Of a stretch of 64,000 nt of DNA, positions 42,631 through 54,299 are shown in pieces. Numbering within the stretch: the first letter of the stretch is position 1; each line of letters opens with the position of its first letter. Under the pieces are notes generated by a model. That model ran no database searches and had not been told where the DNA came from. It was given only the letters and a program-made list of their open reading frames with translations. Source of the stretch: Dermatemys mawii. Lineage: Eukaryota; Chordata; Testudines; Dermatemydidae. The stretch is taken from positions 14,894,606 through 14,958,605 of the forward strand of contig ML677364.1 in assembly GCA_007922305.1 (NCBI GenBank). The letters run 5' to 3'. A program made the position numbers and the translations under genes.

Positions 42631-45283
42631 AATGATCACCAGAGAGAGGCAGAAAACGCACTGTGTAAAAGAGATCCATCTGAGTACATATTCTGTCTGT
42701 TTAGGTACTTATCTGGCTCCCATCACCATAATATCAGAGCAACTCCTGACTCCTTAAAAATAGAAGCAACAATAGCAATCTCTAACTTCTGTGCCAGCCT
42801 ATGAGAAATAGGTTGATTTTATAATTTGGGTGTGTGGAGAAATTACTGAGGAAAACTGAGTCAGAGAGAAGAGTTCTGCAGGTATTTCTGAGAATGGTGA
42901 AGCCCTTGTTCATTCTTAACTTTTCAGGGAGTAAGTTAGTCTGTCACTCTCTCACTCTGTGCCCCTCTTTACTGGTTGACATTGATTGATTGTGATTCAC
43001 CTGACACACGTGCTGCTTATGGGGTAAGATTTTTCAGCAGTGCCAAAAGCCCTTGACTTTCACTGACACTTAAATATTCTTACTGAAAAATTTCAATAAG
43101 TTGTTTCTTTGTGGGTTTTTTTGATTGATTGTTTATTTTTTTAATCTTAATGTCTTAGGGTAAAGTTATCGGTAAAAACTGGGCTGCGGAAGTCTTAAAT
43201 CTCCCACCAGCATCCACTCTTCCTGTGAGCCACTGTATTTCATGACTAGCTTCCAAAATCACTTTTGAATCACACCACAGAGGAAGCCTCCGGTAGATCA
43301 TGCAACTGGCTAGCCTGAGACCCACTTCAGCATGTTTCTCCAGATGTGTAGTGCCAAGGAGATACAATCTAATTTGAACTGTATGCAGAACATCTTGGTT
43401 TATGACAAGGGGTCTGAACAGTTGACCCAGTTAGGCAGCCTAAGTACTGGAAAGTGGTGCTGAGAGAAGATAAGAGGTGTCCAGGTCTGTACCTAAGGCC
43501 CAGGCCACAAAGTCACTCCAGTGCAGGGAGGAAGGCCTGATCTTTTTATAATGTCCAATGAAAGCCAATTTTTAGTACATGTGCATCTGGTCTCAATGGT
43601 GGCAATCTGTGCCATATAGTACTACCACTGAGTGCCAGAAACAGAACTAGAACTAGCTGAGATTATGGCAAACGGCCCCAGCTCTCTTCTCACAGTATGG
43701 TGATGAATGAGTTGGAGAGGAGAAGGACTGGGGAGACATGGAGCTTTCTACATAGGTCATGTTACTATTATTTTTACTGATTTTCTGTGTACTTAGGGGG
43801 GAGGGCGGGGGCAGAACAAAGTTCCAGGTTTCCATGAATGGCACTATTATTGTTAGATGGGTATTTGCAGCATCATATGAGGGCAAAATCCCCTGCTCCT
43901 CTTTGTCTGCATTGCTGTAACAAAAAACAGTGCCACCTTTCTCCTCAAGTCCCCCATATAGCAACTCCTCCCTATGGTGCTCTGGCACAGGACGTTAACA
44001 GTGTGTACTGGACTGCTGAACTATTGCCTCTTCTTTCCTGGTCCATTCCTCCCATGCCTTAACCAAGAAGAGAACAGTAACCCAATCACAAATCACTGCA
44101 TAGCCTGGTAATGAGCCATGTTTTGGTCTGTGTGTGATTTTTTTTTTTTATTGCCTTGCTTCAGTCACTCCAGATATGATTATATATGGCAGCTGGCCTG
44201 CACACTGTGTATTAAATAAAGGTGGTTTGCACCATTCATCTCTGTCAAGATGTCATTAGACAGAATACCATTAACCTTCCAAACTTTGTCATATTAAATT
44301 CTGCTGGGTCCTTGACTACTTCACTATCTCAGAAAATGTCTCCCCAAAGTCATGTAAAATCAGATTATTACTTCATAAGAGACATGCAGAGATACTACCT
44401 AATATCAAACCTGTCATCAGCAAGTAACATAAATCATAAGCAGCAACAGCCCGTGAAAAAAAATTACAGCCTTCTGCATTTGGAGATTTCCCACCTTTAC
44501 ATTCCCCTGCATTTGCAAAGTAACTGCAAATAGGTGAGCACTACTGGTGCTGGCAGCATTTGGCCACTTGCAGCATCCTTACTCTGTTAAACATCCCACC
44601 TTTGTTTCCAGTACTGTTCTGCAGAATACAAAAAGTAGCTGTTGTGATAGCTGCATTGTGAAGTGCACGGTCATTGCACATCAGATGGCATCTCTGTGAC
44701 ATTCTGTTCAGCATTCCCAGAATTGTGTTACCCCACTGTCCCAGCATTAGATAGTGTGTCAGCTCCCCGCCACCTCAGTCATATTTTCAGTACACATATA
44801 AAACTTTGTATACAACCTATATGTACATCACACAATAATTTTTGGTACCAGCATGTCACCAGTTTACATGATACCTTACATGATGCTCTTTACGTACATA
44901 TTGTGACAACAATATGTTGGGCAGTGAGTGTGTCAGGCCTGATATAAGTTATAATATAGTGGGCCCTCTGCAAGTTGTTATTGAGGAGCTCTTAGGGTTA
45001 CAATCTCCACTTCACTTTAAATCCATCCAATGAACACTTCAGTCCCAGCAGATAGAAGATGGTGGCATCAAAATTTGTATAGATTGTGTATAGGCTTTAT
45101 AACCAAGAAGAGCAGTGCACATGCTAGGTCTCCATTTATCACAATATGTGATAGAGACTCCATTCTGTGTCTATGTTGTGAGATAGAAAGATTGTGTCCT
45201 TCTGTTCACTCCTGAATATTTGAGAGTTGGTTAAAAAGAAAATCTGGCATCAAGCACGTAGCAATTCTATAATATGTAAATAT
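42631..45283. other. no gene seen
   Basis: Frames up to about 111 codons have no family signature. No repeat recognised. Confidence 0.5.
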
Positions 45284-45287
45284 CTAG

Positions 45288-45936
45288 TGTGACAAAGCTC
45301 TGTCCTTATCTTCGTGGATCCTGCATTTCCTGGTGGTCCTTCCTCACTGTGACCCTCCATGTAGCCCTTCTCTCTCTAGAGACAAGGTCTCAGCCTACTG
45401 AGCCATTTTCATCATAAGCCAGTGAGGAGAAGCTATCCTTCCTGGCACAGTCTCTGTTGTCTCCCAATCTCAGTGATTAATTAGGGGAAGTAGAAAAGTG
45501 GGGAGCCCAGACCTGCCCTCTACTCCAAGCTCCAGCCCAGGGGCCCTAATAGTATCAGCTAAGATGGCTGACCTTTTAGCCACAAAACACAATACAATTC
45601 CCTGGGCTACTTCCCCACCGCAGTCCCAGCTTCTTCAAACTCCACTTCACGCTTACCTGAGGGTCTCCTTCCTTATGTATGATATGTTGTCCACCACTCA
45701 GTCTCACCAACAGCAAAACTTCCTCCCACATCTCCTGACATCCACACCCACCTGACTAACTGGGAGGTTTTTAACTGGTTTCAGCCAGTCCCTGATTGGC
45801 TTCAGGTGTCCAATCAGGCTAGTTATTTCTACTGCTTTCTAGAAGGTTCCAATGGTATCAGGGATTTGTTTAGCCTGAGACTAACATATCTGTTCCTTAG
45901 CACTTTTCTATAGCCATCTGGCCTTGCCCCATCACA
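45288..45936 (-). mobile_element. solo LTR, 649 bp, with 4-bp target duplication
   Basis: The ends are TGTGACAAAGCTC and CCTTGCCCCATCACA, that is TG...CA with inverted TGTGA/TCACA, flanked by CTAG on both sides (45284-45287 and 45937-45940). On -, a CCAAT box (GAAGCCAATCAGGGAC) and a TATA-like TTAAAAACC mark U3, so transcription would run leftward. No internal retroviral sequence remains. It is an old endogenous retroelement LTR. Confidence 0.85.
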
Positions 45937-46309
45937 CTAGACATTGGCCTCTGTGATTCACCAGAGCTTACATGGAGCGATAGTACCTGCAATCACACCA
46001 AGGAATATTTTAACAGCAAATACTACTTATAGCCCCAGTAGTGTTCAGGAGGCTCAACTGCCCAAATCCCTCGATTTGCCACTGAACAAATGCCACTACA
46101 GCAGGTGATGTATTGTCATCTACACCTCCAGCACAACAGAACCCACATGGACTTCCATGACCCTCCAGCTGCTATTTATGTGAGGAAGCCAAACTCCCCA
46201 GGCATTCACCTCTCTCTTTTTCACAGGAAGTGCAACTCTCATCCTTGGAGGTGTAGAGCTGTACTGCTGGAATCAACTCCCCATAGAGAGACATAAAGGT
46301 CTCCTTCCA

Positions 46310-46752
46310 CACTGAGACCCACCTCCAGGAACCTCACGCAGCTGCACGAAGTTCCGCAGCTGCTAGCTGGGAGCCCAGCTCTGAAGGCAGTGTTGCTTCC
46401 AGAAGCAACACAGAAGTGAGGGTTGGTATGGTATTGCCACCCTCACTTCTGCGCTGCTGCTGGCAGTGGCACTGTCTTCAGAGCTGGGCACCTGGCCAGT
46501 AGCTGCCTTCTGGCTGCGGGCTCTGATGTCCGCTGCACAGAAGTAAGGGCGGAAATACCATGGTCGTCCTACAAGAGCCTTGCCATCCCCACTCCCATCG
46601 CCTAGTGGCCCTACTTTGGGTCAGGTCCCCCACAGTTACAATACATGATATTTCAGATGGAAATATCTGAAACTCTGAAATTTATGATTTTTTAAATCCT
46701 ATAACATGAAAGTGACCAAAATGGACCATGAATTTGGTAGGGCCCTACACAT
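46310..46752. mobile_element. non-autonomous DNA element with internal hairpin
   Basis: The right end (GACCAAAATGGACCATGAATTTGGTAGGGCCCTA) is a turtle DNA-element terminus. The body holds inverted arms GAAGTGAGGGTTGG / CCACCCTCACTTC (about 46411 and 46438) within larger arms AGCCCAGCTCTGAAG / CTTCAGAGCTGGGC. The left end is not clear. Confidence 0.6.
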
Positions 46753-47333
46753 AAGAGACTCTCCTAACTGACTATGTCTGCTCTAGTGTTGGTAGACACA
46801 AGAAGAAGCTAATGGGAGGTAGTGGAATTTTTAATCTAGAATCATTTAACAGAATGGATTAACAGTAAGAGTTGAGTGGCTGTTGATCTTGATAACACAA
46901 TTCAGTGTAGAAGTCATCAACCAAATACAATTTTTAGATTACCTCATAATAAATTTATACCGAGCAATGACATACATGAACATAGACTAATGGGAAACTT
47001 TGTGCCCCAGTTTTATTTTGCGAGAAGGGTGCTGCCTACAGATGAAAAGTCAACTAAAGAAAGGAAGGGAGACTAAGCTTCCTGTCACATTTTTCAGTCT
47101 ATTAATACCAGAAAAGGAAAATAGATTTCCTCCAATTCACAGGTAATGATGGCTTCTTTTGTGTTTCAGCCTATGCCCTCCCAGTTTAATTTGGAAAAGT
47201 TATTCATTTGTAGGAATCGCAGCTAGATCCGTCATTTTTTACGTACATATATTTTACCTGTTTTGTGTGTGGACTTGTTACTAATACTGGGGTTGAATGA
47301 GACAAATCTGCAGTATAATGCTCAGCAAAAGAG
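46753..47333. other. no gene seen
   Basis: Nothing recognised. Confidence 0.5.
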
Positions 47334-47455
47334 TAGGGTGACCAGACAGCAAGTGTGAAAAATTGGGACAGGGGTGTGGGGTAATAGGAGCCTATATAAG
47401 AAAAAGACCCAAAAATCAGAACTGTCCCTATAAAATTGGGACATCTGGTCACCAC
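47334..47455. mobile_element. Tc1/mariner-type MITE, 122 bp
   Basis: TAGGGTGACCAGACAGCAAG ... GGGACATCTGGTCACC with TA on the left and a mutated right flank. The body AAAATTGGGACAGGGG and CCTATATAAGAAAAAGACCC match 33122-33244 in the other orientation. Confidence 0.88.
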
Positions 47456-49017
47456 ACAAAAGAGTCACAATGCTGTCTTCTTTTAATGTTGTATTCTTCT
47501 GGTTTTTTCATTCTTCTCTCTTCCCCCACCCAAAAAACAACACAAAAAAACCAAAAACCCAGAAACTTCATTCCAGTTTATTAAGTTACTATCCATACTA
47601 GACCACCCGTAGCTTCTGGTAAACAGAAAAGTAACTGCTGTGATAAGACAGAAAACAAAGCTATGTATGTGAAACAAATTATATATCAGGAGCGGGAACA
47701 CATACTTTTCCTGTTTTCAAGTTCATAAAAGGGGGGTGGAAAAGGTGACTAAGGCAAAGAATACCATTCAAGTTCTCAAAGAATTTGTGTAATGAAACAT
47801 AGACTATCATTAATTAGGCTCTGTTTCTAGCTGCCTGGGGACAACAATTTGAACAATTTCCCCTAGGAATAAAGAGGAGGCACAGCAAGTGCCATCCAAG
47901 AAGCAATGATACAAGGGAAAATCTAGCAGAGTTGAAAGGCTTGCCTCATCCCCGCACCCATTTTCCTGCCCCTTTTTATATTGTTGTGGTATATTCCACA
48001 GTACTGTTAAAATTAGTTAATGAGGGTGCGGGCGGATCATTTATTGCTTTGAAATGACATCACCTACAACATATTTTGATAACAATGGGGCCAGCTTTTC
48101 GCCCATAATTCAAAGAGTACAATCTGCATATGTACGGTTGTGTGGGCTCTACTGACTTGTCTTATTTGTTTCTCTCTGCTAGTCTCTGTCCCTTTCCTTC
48201 TCTTTCCCTAATCACTCATCTGTCCTCTTCTTCCTTCCCTTTCTCCCCACTCTTTTTTCCCCCCTTCCTCTCATCTTTTTTCCATTGTGTTAGTCTGGCT
48301 CAATTAGGGTTAGGGTTAGGAAGTAACCCCGGGGAAGCAGGTCTTGACTCCCTGCCAGAAGGGAGCCCCCATCTCCCTGTTTAGGGGGTCATTTTACATA
48401 GGACCCTGGGCTGGGACTTGGTAGAGAGGGAGGTCCGGGTCACCTACCTCGCCCTTACGGACTGATAGAACAACAATCTAGCCACTAGGCTGCCCAGCCA
48501 CAGAAGACCCTATTGCACGTGATGAATTTGCACTAATTTGCCTGCATGTATGTGCTTTTTATTTTTGCACTCTTATAAGCCACTATTGATCTTTTGGACT
48601 AAGGTGTGATTTTTGTGTATTGTATTAAGAAGTATCTGTAATGCCCAGGTCCTTCAGAAACCTATGTGCTTGTTTAACTTTATACACGTAAGTAGTCGAA
48701 AAAGATTAAGCATGTACTTAGGCCTCTGCAAGATTAGAGACTAAAACTGACTGTCTACAGAATATCAAAATGTGATTCAGTGAATTAGGAAAAAAAAATG
48801 GAAAAGGATCAGAAGCCCATTTATAAAAAGAATGACAGAAAACTGGATCTGAAAGCAACTCTTTGGAAATCTTTAAAATGGTATATTAAGGTTTTCCTAT
48901 GGCAAAATTAATAAAGCAGAAAAAGATTCAGTACTGGAGGAAATGTAGATAATTTACAAAATTTAAAAGACAGAATTATGACAAATAGCAAGGCATTAAA
49001 ATGAATAAAGAGTTATT
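47456..49017. other. no gene; unclassified repeat-like block
   Basis: At about 48120-48510 a pyrimidine-rich stretch is followed by TTAGGGTTAGGGTTAGG (48307-48323) and, on -, CAGCCTAGTGGCTAGA, which resembles a tRNA-type A box. It may be a SINE or LTR piece, but I cannot place it. The rest is AT-rich. Confidence 0.35.
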
Positions 49018-49019
49018 TA

Positions 49020-49183
49020 GGGCTTGATCCAAAGTCTGTTGAAGTCAATGAAACCCAGATCCTCAGAAGTATTTAGGCACCGAATTCTCATGGAAATCAC
49101 TGGGTATTGGATACCTAAATACCTTTGAGTGTCTGGTCTTGAGAGTCTTGCAGTTGACTTCAAGGGACTTTGGATCAAGCTCA
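49020..49183. mobile_element. one fold-back element nested inside another
   Basis: Outer arms GCTTGATCCAAAGTCTGTTG (from 49022) and TTGACTTCAAGGGACTTTGG / ATCAAGC (to 49181) are inverted. Between them (49054-49138) a second palindrome has arms CCCAGATCCTCAGAAGTATT and AATACCTTTGAGTGTCTGG. Confidence 0.75.
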
Positions 49184-50734
49184 TGGATCTCTATATTAAT
49201 CTAGGGTGTTCTAACCCTTGGACCCTTTGTTCATATAAAAATGTCTAATTTTTTCCAGTGTGAGCTATTGAAAGGAAATAACTGAAGAAAAAATTAGACT
49301 GGTAGTCATTTCCATATGTTTGGGGAAAGCACTTTATATAGATATCCTAAAGCTGCACTCAGAGTAAATGAAGTTAAAAAAACCCTCATCTTATTTTGAC
49401 CTTCAGTTAGATACTAGCCAGGGCTGCTTTCCTACCATCCTGACTATTCCTTAAGGTTTTAGGAATTTAGTGCATATATTGAGACTACATATTCTTAGAA
49501 AAGGAGTTAAAGTAGGAGATTTGACCCACTTAATTTTGGTTCATGAAGTGTCACGTTTTTCTCTGATCCAAACTACTCTCTTCCTTCAATGCTTAAAGTC
49601 TTGGGCCCTGAATTTAAGGTCAACATAGGAAACCAACTATTATAACAGAGAAGGAAATGAATTATTTCAACTGAGGGAGGTTAACAGAAACAAATATCTC
49701 AGAGAGACACTACCCTTTTCAGACTGTTGGTTAAAGTTTCAAATGCTTAGGAGCTATATTAACCTCGAAAGTTAAGAACTTATACATAAATAATTATATT
49801 CCTCTGCTGGAAAGGACATGTAATGAGCTTCACAAATGGTCTAAACATCTGAAGATAGATGATTGGCAAAGATCAGTTCAGTAAAAAATTATAATTTTAA
49901 TCAACATTATCTTTTTTTTCCCTTTTACCTATTCAGTTACTTAATTAAAAAGAGAAACAACAGGAATAAAATCATTTAACAATTGGCAGGACAAGCACTC
50001 TCCTATGAAATATGAAACCATGCTAAATTTTGAAGATCAAGAGGAGCTGCTATCTTGCCTCAATTTCAAGCTTTTATTCTGGGCAATAGCAGAATCAGAT
50101 CTTTGAACTATGTATTTAAACTTTACAAAAAATGGATTACACTGTGTTGAATACTTTTGTCAAGCTGTCAGGGCTAAGGTTGGTTGTGAGTAGCCTATTC
50201 ATAGGGTTTTTTCCTCTATTTGTAATATATTCTGGCCATAATTCTGTTTCATAGTCTTGTAGATTTATAAATCAGAAGGCAATCTTACTGAAAGCACCAA
50301 GTTTGGGGGGGTTTTTTTGGGGGGGGGAGTGTCAATTTCCATTCTCCTTTTGTTCATTAAGAAGAATTATGACAATTTCTGCCATTTGGGACACAAATGT
50401 GCATTTGTCATCTCCCCTTGTTCCCTCCAGATGCATCCTGTTACTATAAGTCCAGATGAGAGAACACTATAGAAACAGACAGTGGAAATGACTGTGGCCA
50501 ATGGGTTGGATGGGCTTTAGCAAAAGCATTTGGAAGGCTGCATTTAGGCAATGTGACATGTTTTGAGTCTAGGCAGTATTCTAAATAAGGTTAAACAAGT
50601 GACACTGATTTCATTATAATAATTATTAATTCTATAGTGGATGGTAAATAGAGTACACAGTATGCAAAATATTTTTTCTCTTTTGGTTAAATATTCAAAA
50701 GAGCGGTTCCCACAATATTGGTGAAATCGTGACA
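49184..50734. other. no gene seen
   Basis: AT-rich. A T/G run (GGGGGGGTTTTTTTGGGGGGGG) lies near 50306-50328. Confidence 0.5.
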
Positions 50735-50880
50735 GTTAGTGATTGGAGCAGGGGACTTCAGAATCAGAAATCCATAGTTATATTCCCGGCTCCGATAGTG
50801 ACATGTGGCATGCTCTTAGGCATGTCACTGACTCTCTTCCTTCTATCCCTGTTTCACTAATTGTAAAAAGAGTTTTGTTA
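50735..50880 (+). mobile_element. MIR SINE
   Basis: GTGATTGGAGCAGGGGACTTC, a degenerate B box (TTATATTCCCGGCTCC), then GGCATGTCACTGACTCTC and CCTGTTTCACTAATTGTAAAA follow the order tRNA head, core and tail of MIR. Confidence 0.75.
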
Positions 50881-51326
50881 CCCAAAATTGGGCCAGCTAG
50901 TAAGCTTAGGGAGGACTAATGACCCACCAGAGTTTGGCAGAAAGCAGCATATTTATTATACTGATAGCTAAGCTCAAAAGAAGTGTGTGTGGGGGTCACA
51001 TTCATACTTGCATGCACACGCTTCCAGGACAGACACGGCACTACAGATGTCAGGATCCTTCAAGGTAAGTGTCCCACAGCGCAGAAACGGATGGTGTGAT
51101 GAAGGTAAGTCTTCCCCAGGCATGATGGAATGCAACACAGTGAACCCTTGGCCAGACGGTCCAGGCGAAGGAGGTTTGAACAGGAGGTTACAAGCGTGTG
51201 AGTGCAGTCCTGAGCACATGGCCCCCTTCTCCTTTTAAGGACCTGCTCCTAATGGCCTGCAACTAGAGATGACTTGGCAGCATCTGGTTGGTTACACTCC
51301 ACCAGCATCTGCTTGGTTACACTCCT
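50881..51326. other. no gene; possible LTR remnant
   Basis: A 31-bp direct repeat CAGCATCTGNTTGGTTACAC occurs at about 51279 and 51304. The upstream sequence has an AT-rich poly(A)-like GCATATTTATTATAC. I cannot assign it. Confidence 0.35.
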
Positions 51327-51420
51327 AATCTAATTAGGCAGCTATCACACATCCAATGCATGGACACTCCCCTCGGGCAGTGTCCATGCATTGGATGTGT
51401 GATCGCTGCCTGATTAGATT
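51327..51420. repeat. hairpin: 42-bp stem, 10-nt loop
   Basis: Arms 51327-51368 and 51379-51420 are inverted copies with 40 of 42 positions paired (mismatches at AATTAGG/AATCAGG and AGCTATC/AGCGATC). The loop is CCCCTCGGGC. Confidence 0.92.
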
Positions 51421-51744
51421 TCCAGACACCTTGTCTACCTGGGAGCTCTTCTGATCTTCCAGCTGTTCAAGCAGCCCATTCATCCCACAATTATTCCAGG
51501 AGAGATGGGGAGGGAGAAAGCCACTTCACAGGTATTCAAAGAGGGAGAGGAGACAAAAGGGTGGGGGAAGAGTGTAACAGACCTTTTGCACATACAGGTT
51601 ATACATAGGATACAGATCACTGCTGCTCCTACAAGAGGTTTAATAGGGGCCTACCCCCATGACACCACAATGGGAGAACTTCCTGCAATGCTACTGTGTT
51701 TTAATTTACTAAAATACTAAGATATACTTAAAAGGCATGTTCTA

Positions 51745-51836
51745 GGAATTATTTTGGAGAAGGTCTATGGCCTGTGTTATACAGGAGGTCAAACTAGATG
51801 ATCACAATTGACCCTTGTGGCTTTGGAATCTGTTAG
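51745..51836 (+). mobile_element. CR1 3' end (or CR1-tailed SINE)
   Basis: GGCCTGTGTTATACAGGAGG, TCAAACTAGATGATCACAAT and GACCCTTGTGGCTTTGGAAT are the conserved + strand 3' terminus of reptile CR1, which SINEs share. Confidence 0.88.
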
Positions 51837-53134
51837 GGCTGGATCCTTGAGGCCAGTCATGTTGCACCCAGTGCAGGACCTGGGGAGGGAGCACATGTGC
51901 TGTAAAGGTCAGTGCCCCTGATCCTGGGGGTAGCCGGATGCTGGTTCAGACCTTGGCATAAGTTAGAACAGCCTTAAGGTTGGTCTGCTATAATGGCCTT
52001 CCTAGGGACTGTTCTGTTAGCTGAGGATCACTGAAGTGCCACAAATTTCTGCCATGCACCATCACAATTCTGTGCCGGGGGGCACTATATTCACTAACTG
52101 CCAATCCTGTCATCCGTAGGCTGCTGGCCTGTAGCCTCTTGAGAGCAAGTGGTACAGAGCCCACTCCACCAGCTTTATATCACTTGAGCATTTCCCTACA
52201 CTAAAGAAATTAAAACAGTTTCATGACATTTTGTTTTGTTGAGATTTTACAAAATGTCAATTTAAAAACTCTTCAGCCAGCCCTACTTTCCAAAAGCCCC
52301 CTGCTGTCTTTAAGTAAGCTTTCCTGCTCCTTTTATGTTTACAGAGAGGCAGCAATGGGATGGAGTAGGGCTGAGAATATCTCCCTTACTGTCTACAGTT
52401 TGGTTAAGAAACATCAGAAGACTGATCCTAGTTCTTTCCTCTACTATATATATCTTTATAACTTAACGTTAATGTTAACAACATACACGTGCCTTAGGAG
52501 GAGAATAGACCTTTGGATTTTTTGTTTGCCTCTTTGTTTTGCAGTAATGAATCTTTAGTTTCTGTATATCATAACTTTTTCCCTCTTTTCAGGAGTGTTG
52601 GAGGGCAGGGCATTAGGAATGTAAAGTAACAAAAACATCCGTCAGAACTGACTAGCTCTGCTCCAGCAAAATGTTTAAAAGTTCACTGTATAAACTCTAC
52701 CCAATGGGATTAAAAGGAAGCATTGACTCAGCATACAAGTACTACTGTCATATTGTCAGGCTATAATGATTCACGCAATCATGGATAAATTCAATCTCAC
52801 GACACCCTGATCTTGCCATATATTTGTCACTCTTCAATTACATTTTTAATTTATATTTTATGTAAGAATTAATCAAGCTGCTGAGAGACACAGACTCTGT
52901 TTTGGTATAGAAAATTAATGGTTTTAATGAATCATTTAATGCTTTTAATCCATTGTCTCCTTATCCATCATCTTCCTGTTCTTGTTAGATCAAGGACAAA
53001 CTTAATTTGCTAATTATACTGTAAACTAAAGTAATAATCTCTCCAATTCCTAACATTCCCCCACTGAGTCATCATATAATTATATAACAACATCTGCAGT
53101 GTTGTGATTTTTTTTTTGGAAAGTTGCATATAAA
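51837..53134. other. no gene seen
   Basis: Nothing recognised. Confidence 0.5.
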
Positions 53135-53136
53135 TA

Positions 53137-53453
53137 CAGTAGACTCTTGATTATCCAGGATTGGGTTAACCAGGTTGTGGATTAACCAGGATGCCAAAAA
53201 AAATAAGGGTAACTCACAGGGCCGGCTCTGGCTTTGTTGCTGCCCCAAGCACAAAAAAAAACAAAAAAATCCACCAGGGCGCAGGGCAGCCAGTGAACCA
53301 ACACTCCCTTCCCCCAGCACAGGGTGGCTAGTCAACCAACCCGCCCCCCCCCCCCACACACACACCATATTTCCTATGGATGGTGATTATTCGGGATTTT
53401 ATTAACCAGGATTAATTTTTTCCCTATCACCCTGGATAATCAAGAGTCTACTG
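53137..53453. mobile_element. Tigger-like MITE, 317 bp
   Basis: CAGTAGACTCTTGATTATCC and GGATAATCAAGAGTCTACTG are perfect inverted ends inside TA (53135-53136 and 53454-53455). The interior GGGCCGGCTCTGGCTTTGTT looks like an inserted repeat. A C run lies at 53343-53355. Related to 25932-26588. Confidence 0.9.
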
Positions 53454-53815
53454 TATGTTACTTTTATTCCATCTATAAAAACAGATATATTGTATATAGA
53501 TATAGTTAGTAATGCAAGTTGAATGCAACTCCATTTGCTAGCATTTTAAAATTATATAATGGCTTAAAACAAACAAAATGTGATCAAGAGTTCTAGCAAT
53601 TGAGTCACACTGGAAATTAAAGTGACTTCACATTCACTACCTGCCAAACTGTCATAAGTTGGCTGCTGGCCCATAGTCCCTTGAGAGATTGTTATCCTGC
53701 TTTCACTTGGCACTGTTTCTTTATGGTGGAGTTATGTTCAGTCCTAAAAAACTCTGCCTTGCTGGAGAATGAAGAGGAGGAAGAAATAATTAATCATAAA
53801 ACCCAAGGAAGCTTA

Positions 53816-53856
53816 GGGCAGGTCTACACTACCCACCCTCCAGTGTAGACCAGGGC
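53816..53856. mobile_element. minimal Harbinger-type element, 41 bp
   Basis: GGGCAGGTCTACACTAC and CCAGTGTAGACCAGGGC are inverted termini separated by 7 bp and flanked by TTA on both sides (53813-53815 and 53857-53859). This is nothing but the ends of a GTCTACACT Harbinger repeat plus its target duplication. Confidence 0.75.
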
Positions 53857-54114
53857 TTAAAGTTATCATACATTCCTTCATAAGCCTCAGTGTCATCATC
53901 CTCCCTCCTGCCAAGGGACTTAATACCTATATATATTAAAAGCTTTTCAGCTTCATAATGAAAACTGCTATTTAAAGCAATAGTGATATTGTTGTAGATA
54001 CAATCTATCTGAAGCAAAATTAGTTAGTATTGCCTATTTGTTGTACTGTTTGATGAATGTCTCAAGTTTTAAACATTTGCTTGTATTTCTGCACCAGAAA
54101 TACCAGGTCTTGAT

Positions 54115-54299
54115 ATCTCAGTGCTAGCCCCCTATGTTAGGCTTCTCTTGCCAACATAGCTACTGCCTCTCAGGGAGGTGGATTACCTACGCCAACGGGA
54201 GAGCTCTCTCCCATCAGCTTAGAGCATCTTCATTACAGTGGCGCAGTTGCATTGGTGCAGCTGTGCCAATGCAGTGTTTCAAGTATAGACCTACCCTTA
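54115..54299. mobile_element. MITE body, Harbinger-type
   Basis: CCAACATAGCTACTGCC, CGGGAGAGCTCTCTCCC, TAGAGCATCTTCA, CAGTGGCGCAGTTGCATTGG and AAGTATAGACCTACCCTTA follow a turtle MITE. The left end is truncated. Confidence 0.65.

Noticed and set aside
48307..48323. Chromosome-end telomere
   Set aside because: Under three TTAGGG units, flanked on both sides by ordinary sequence; kept only as a low-interest oddity.
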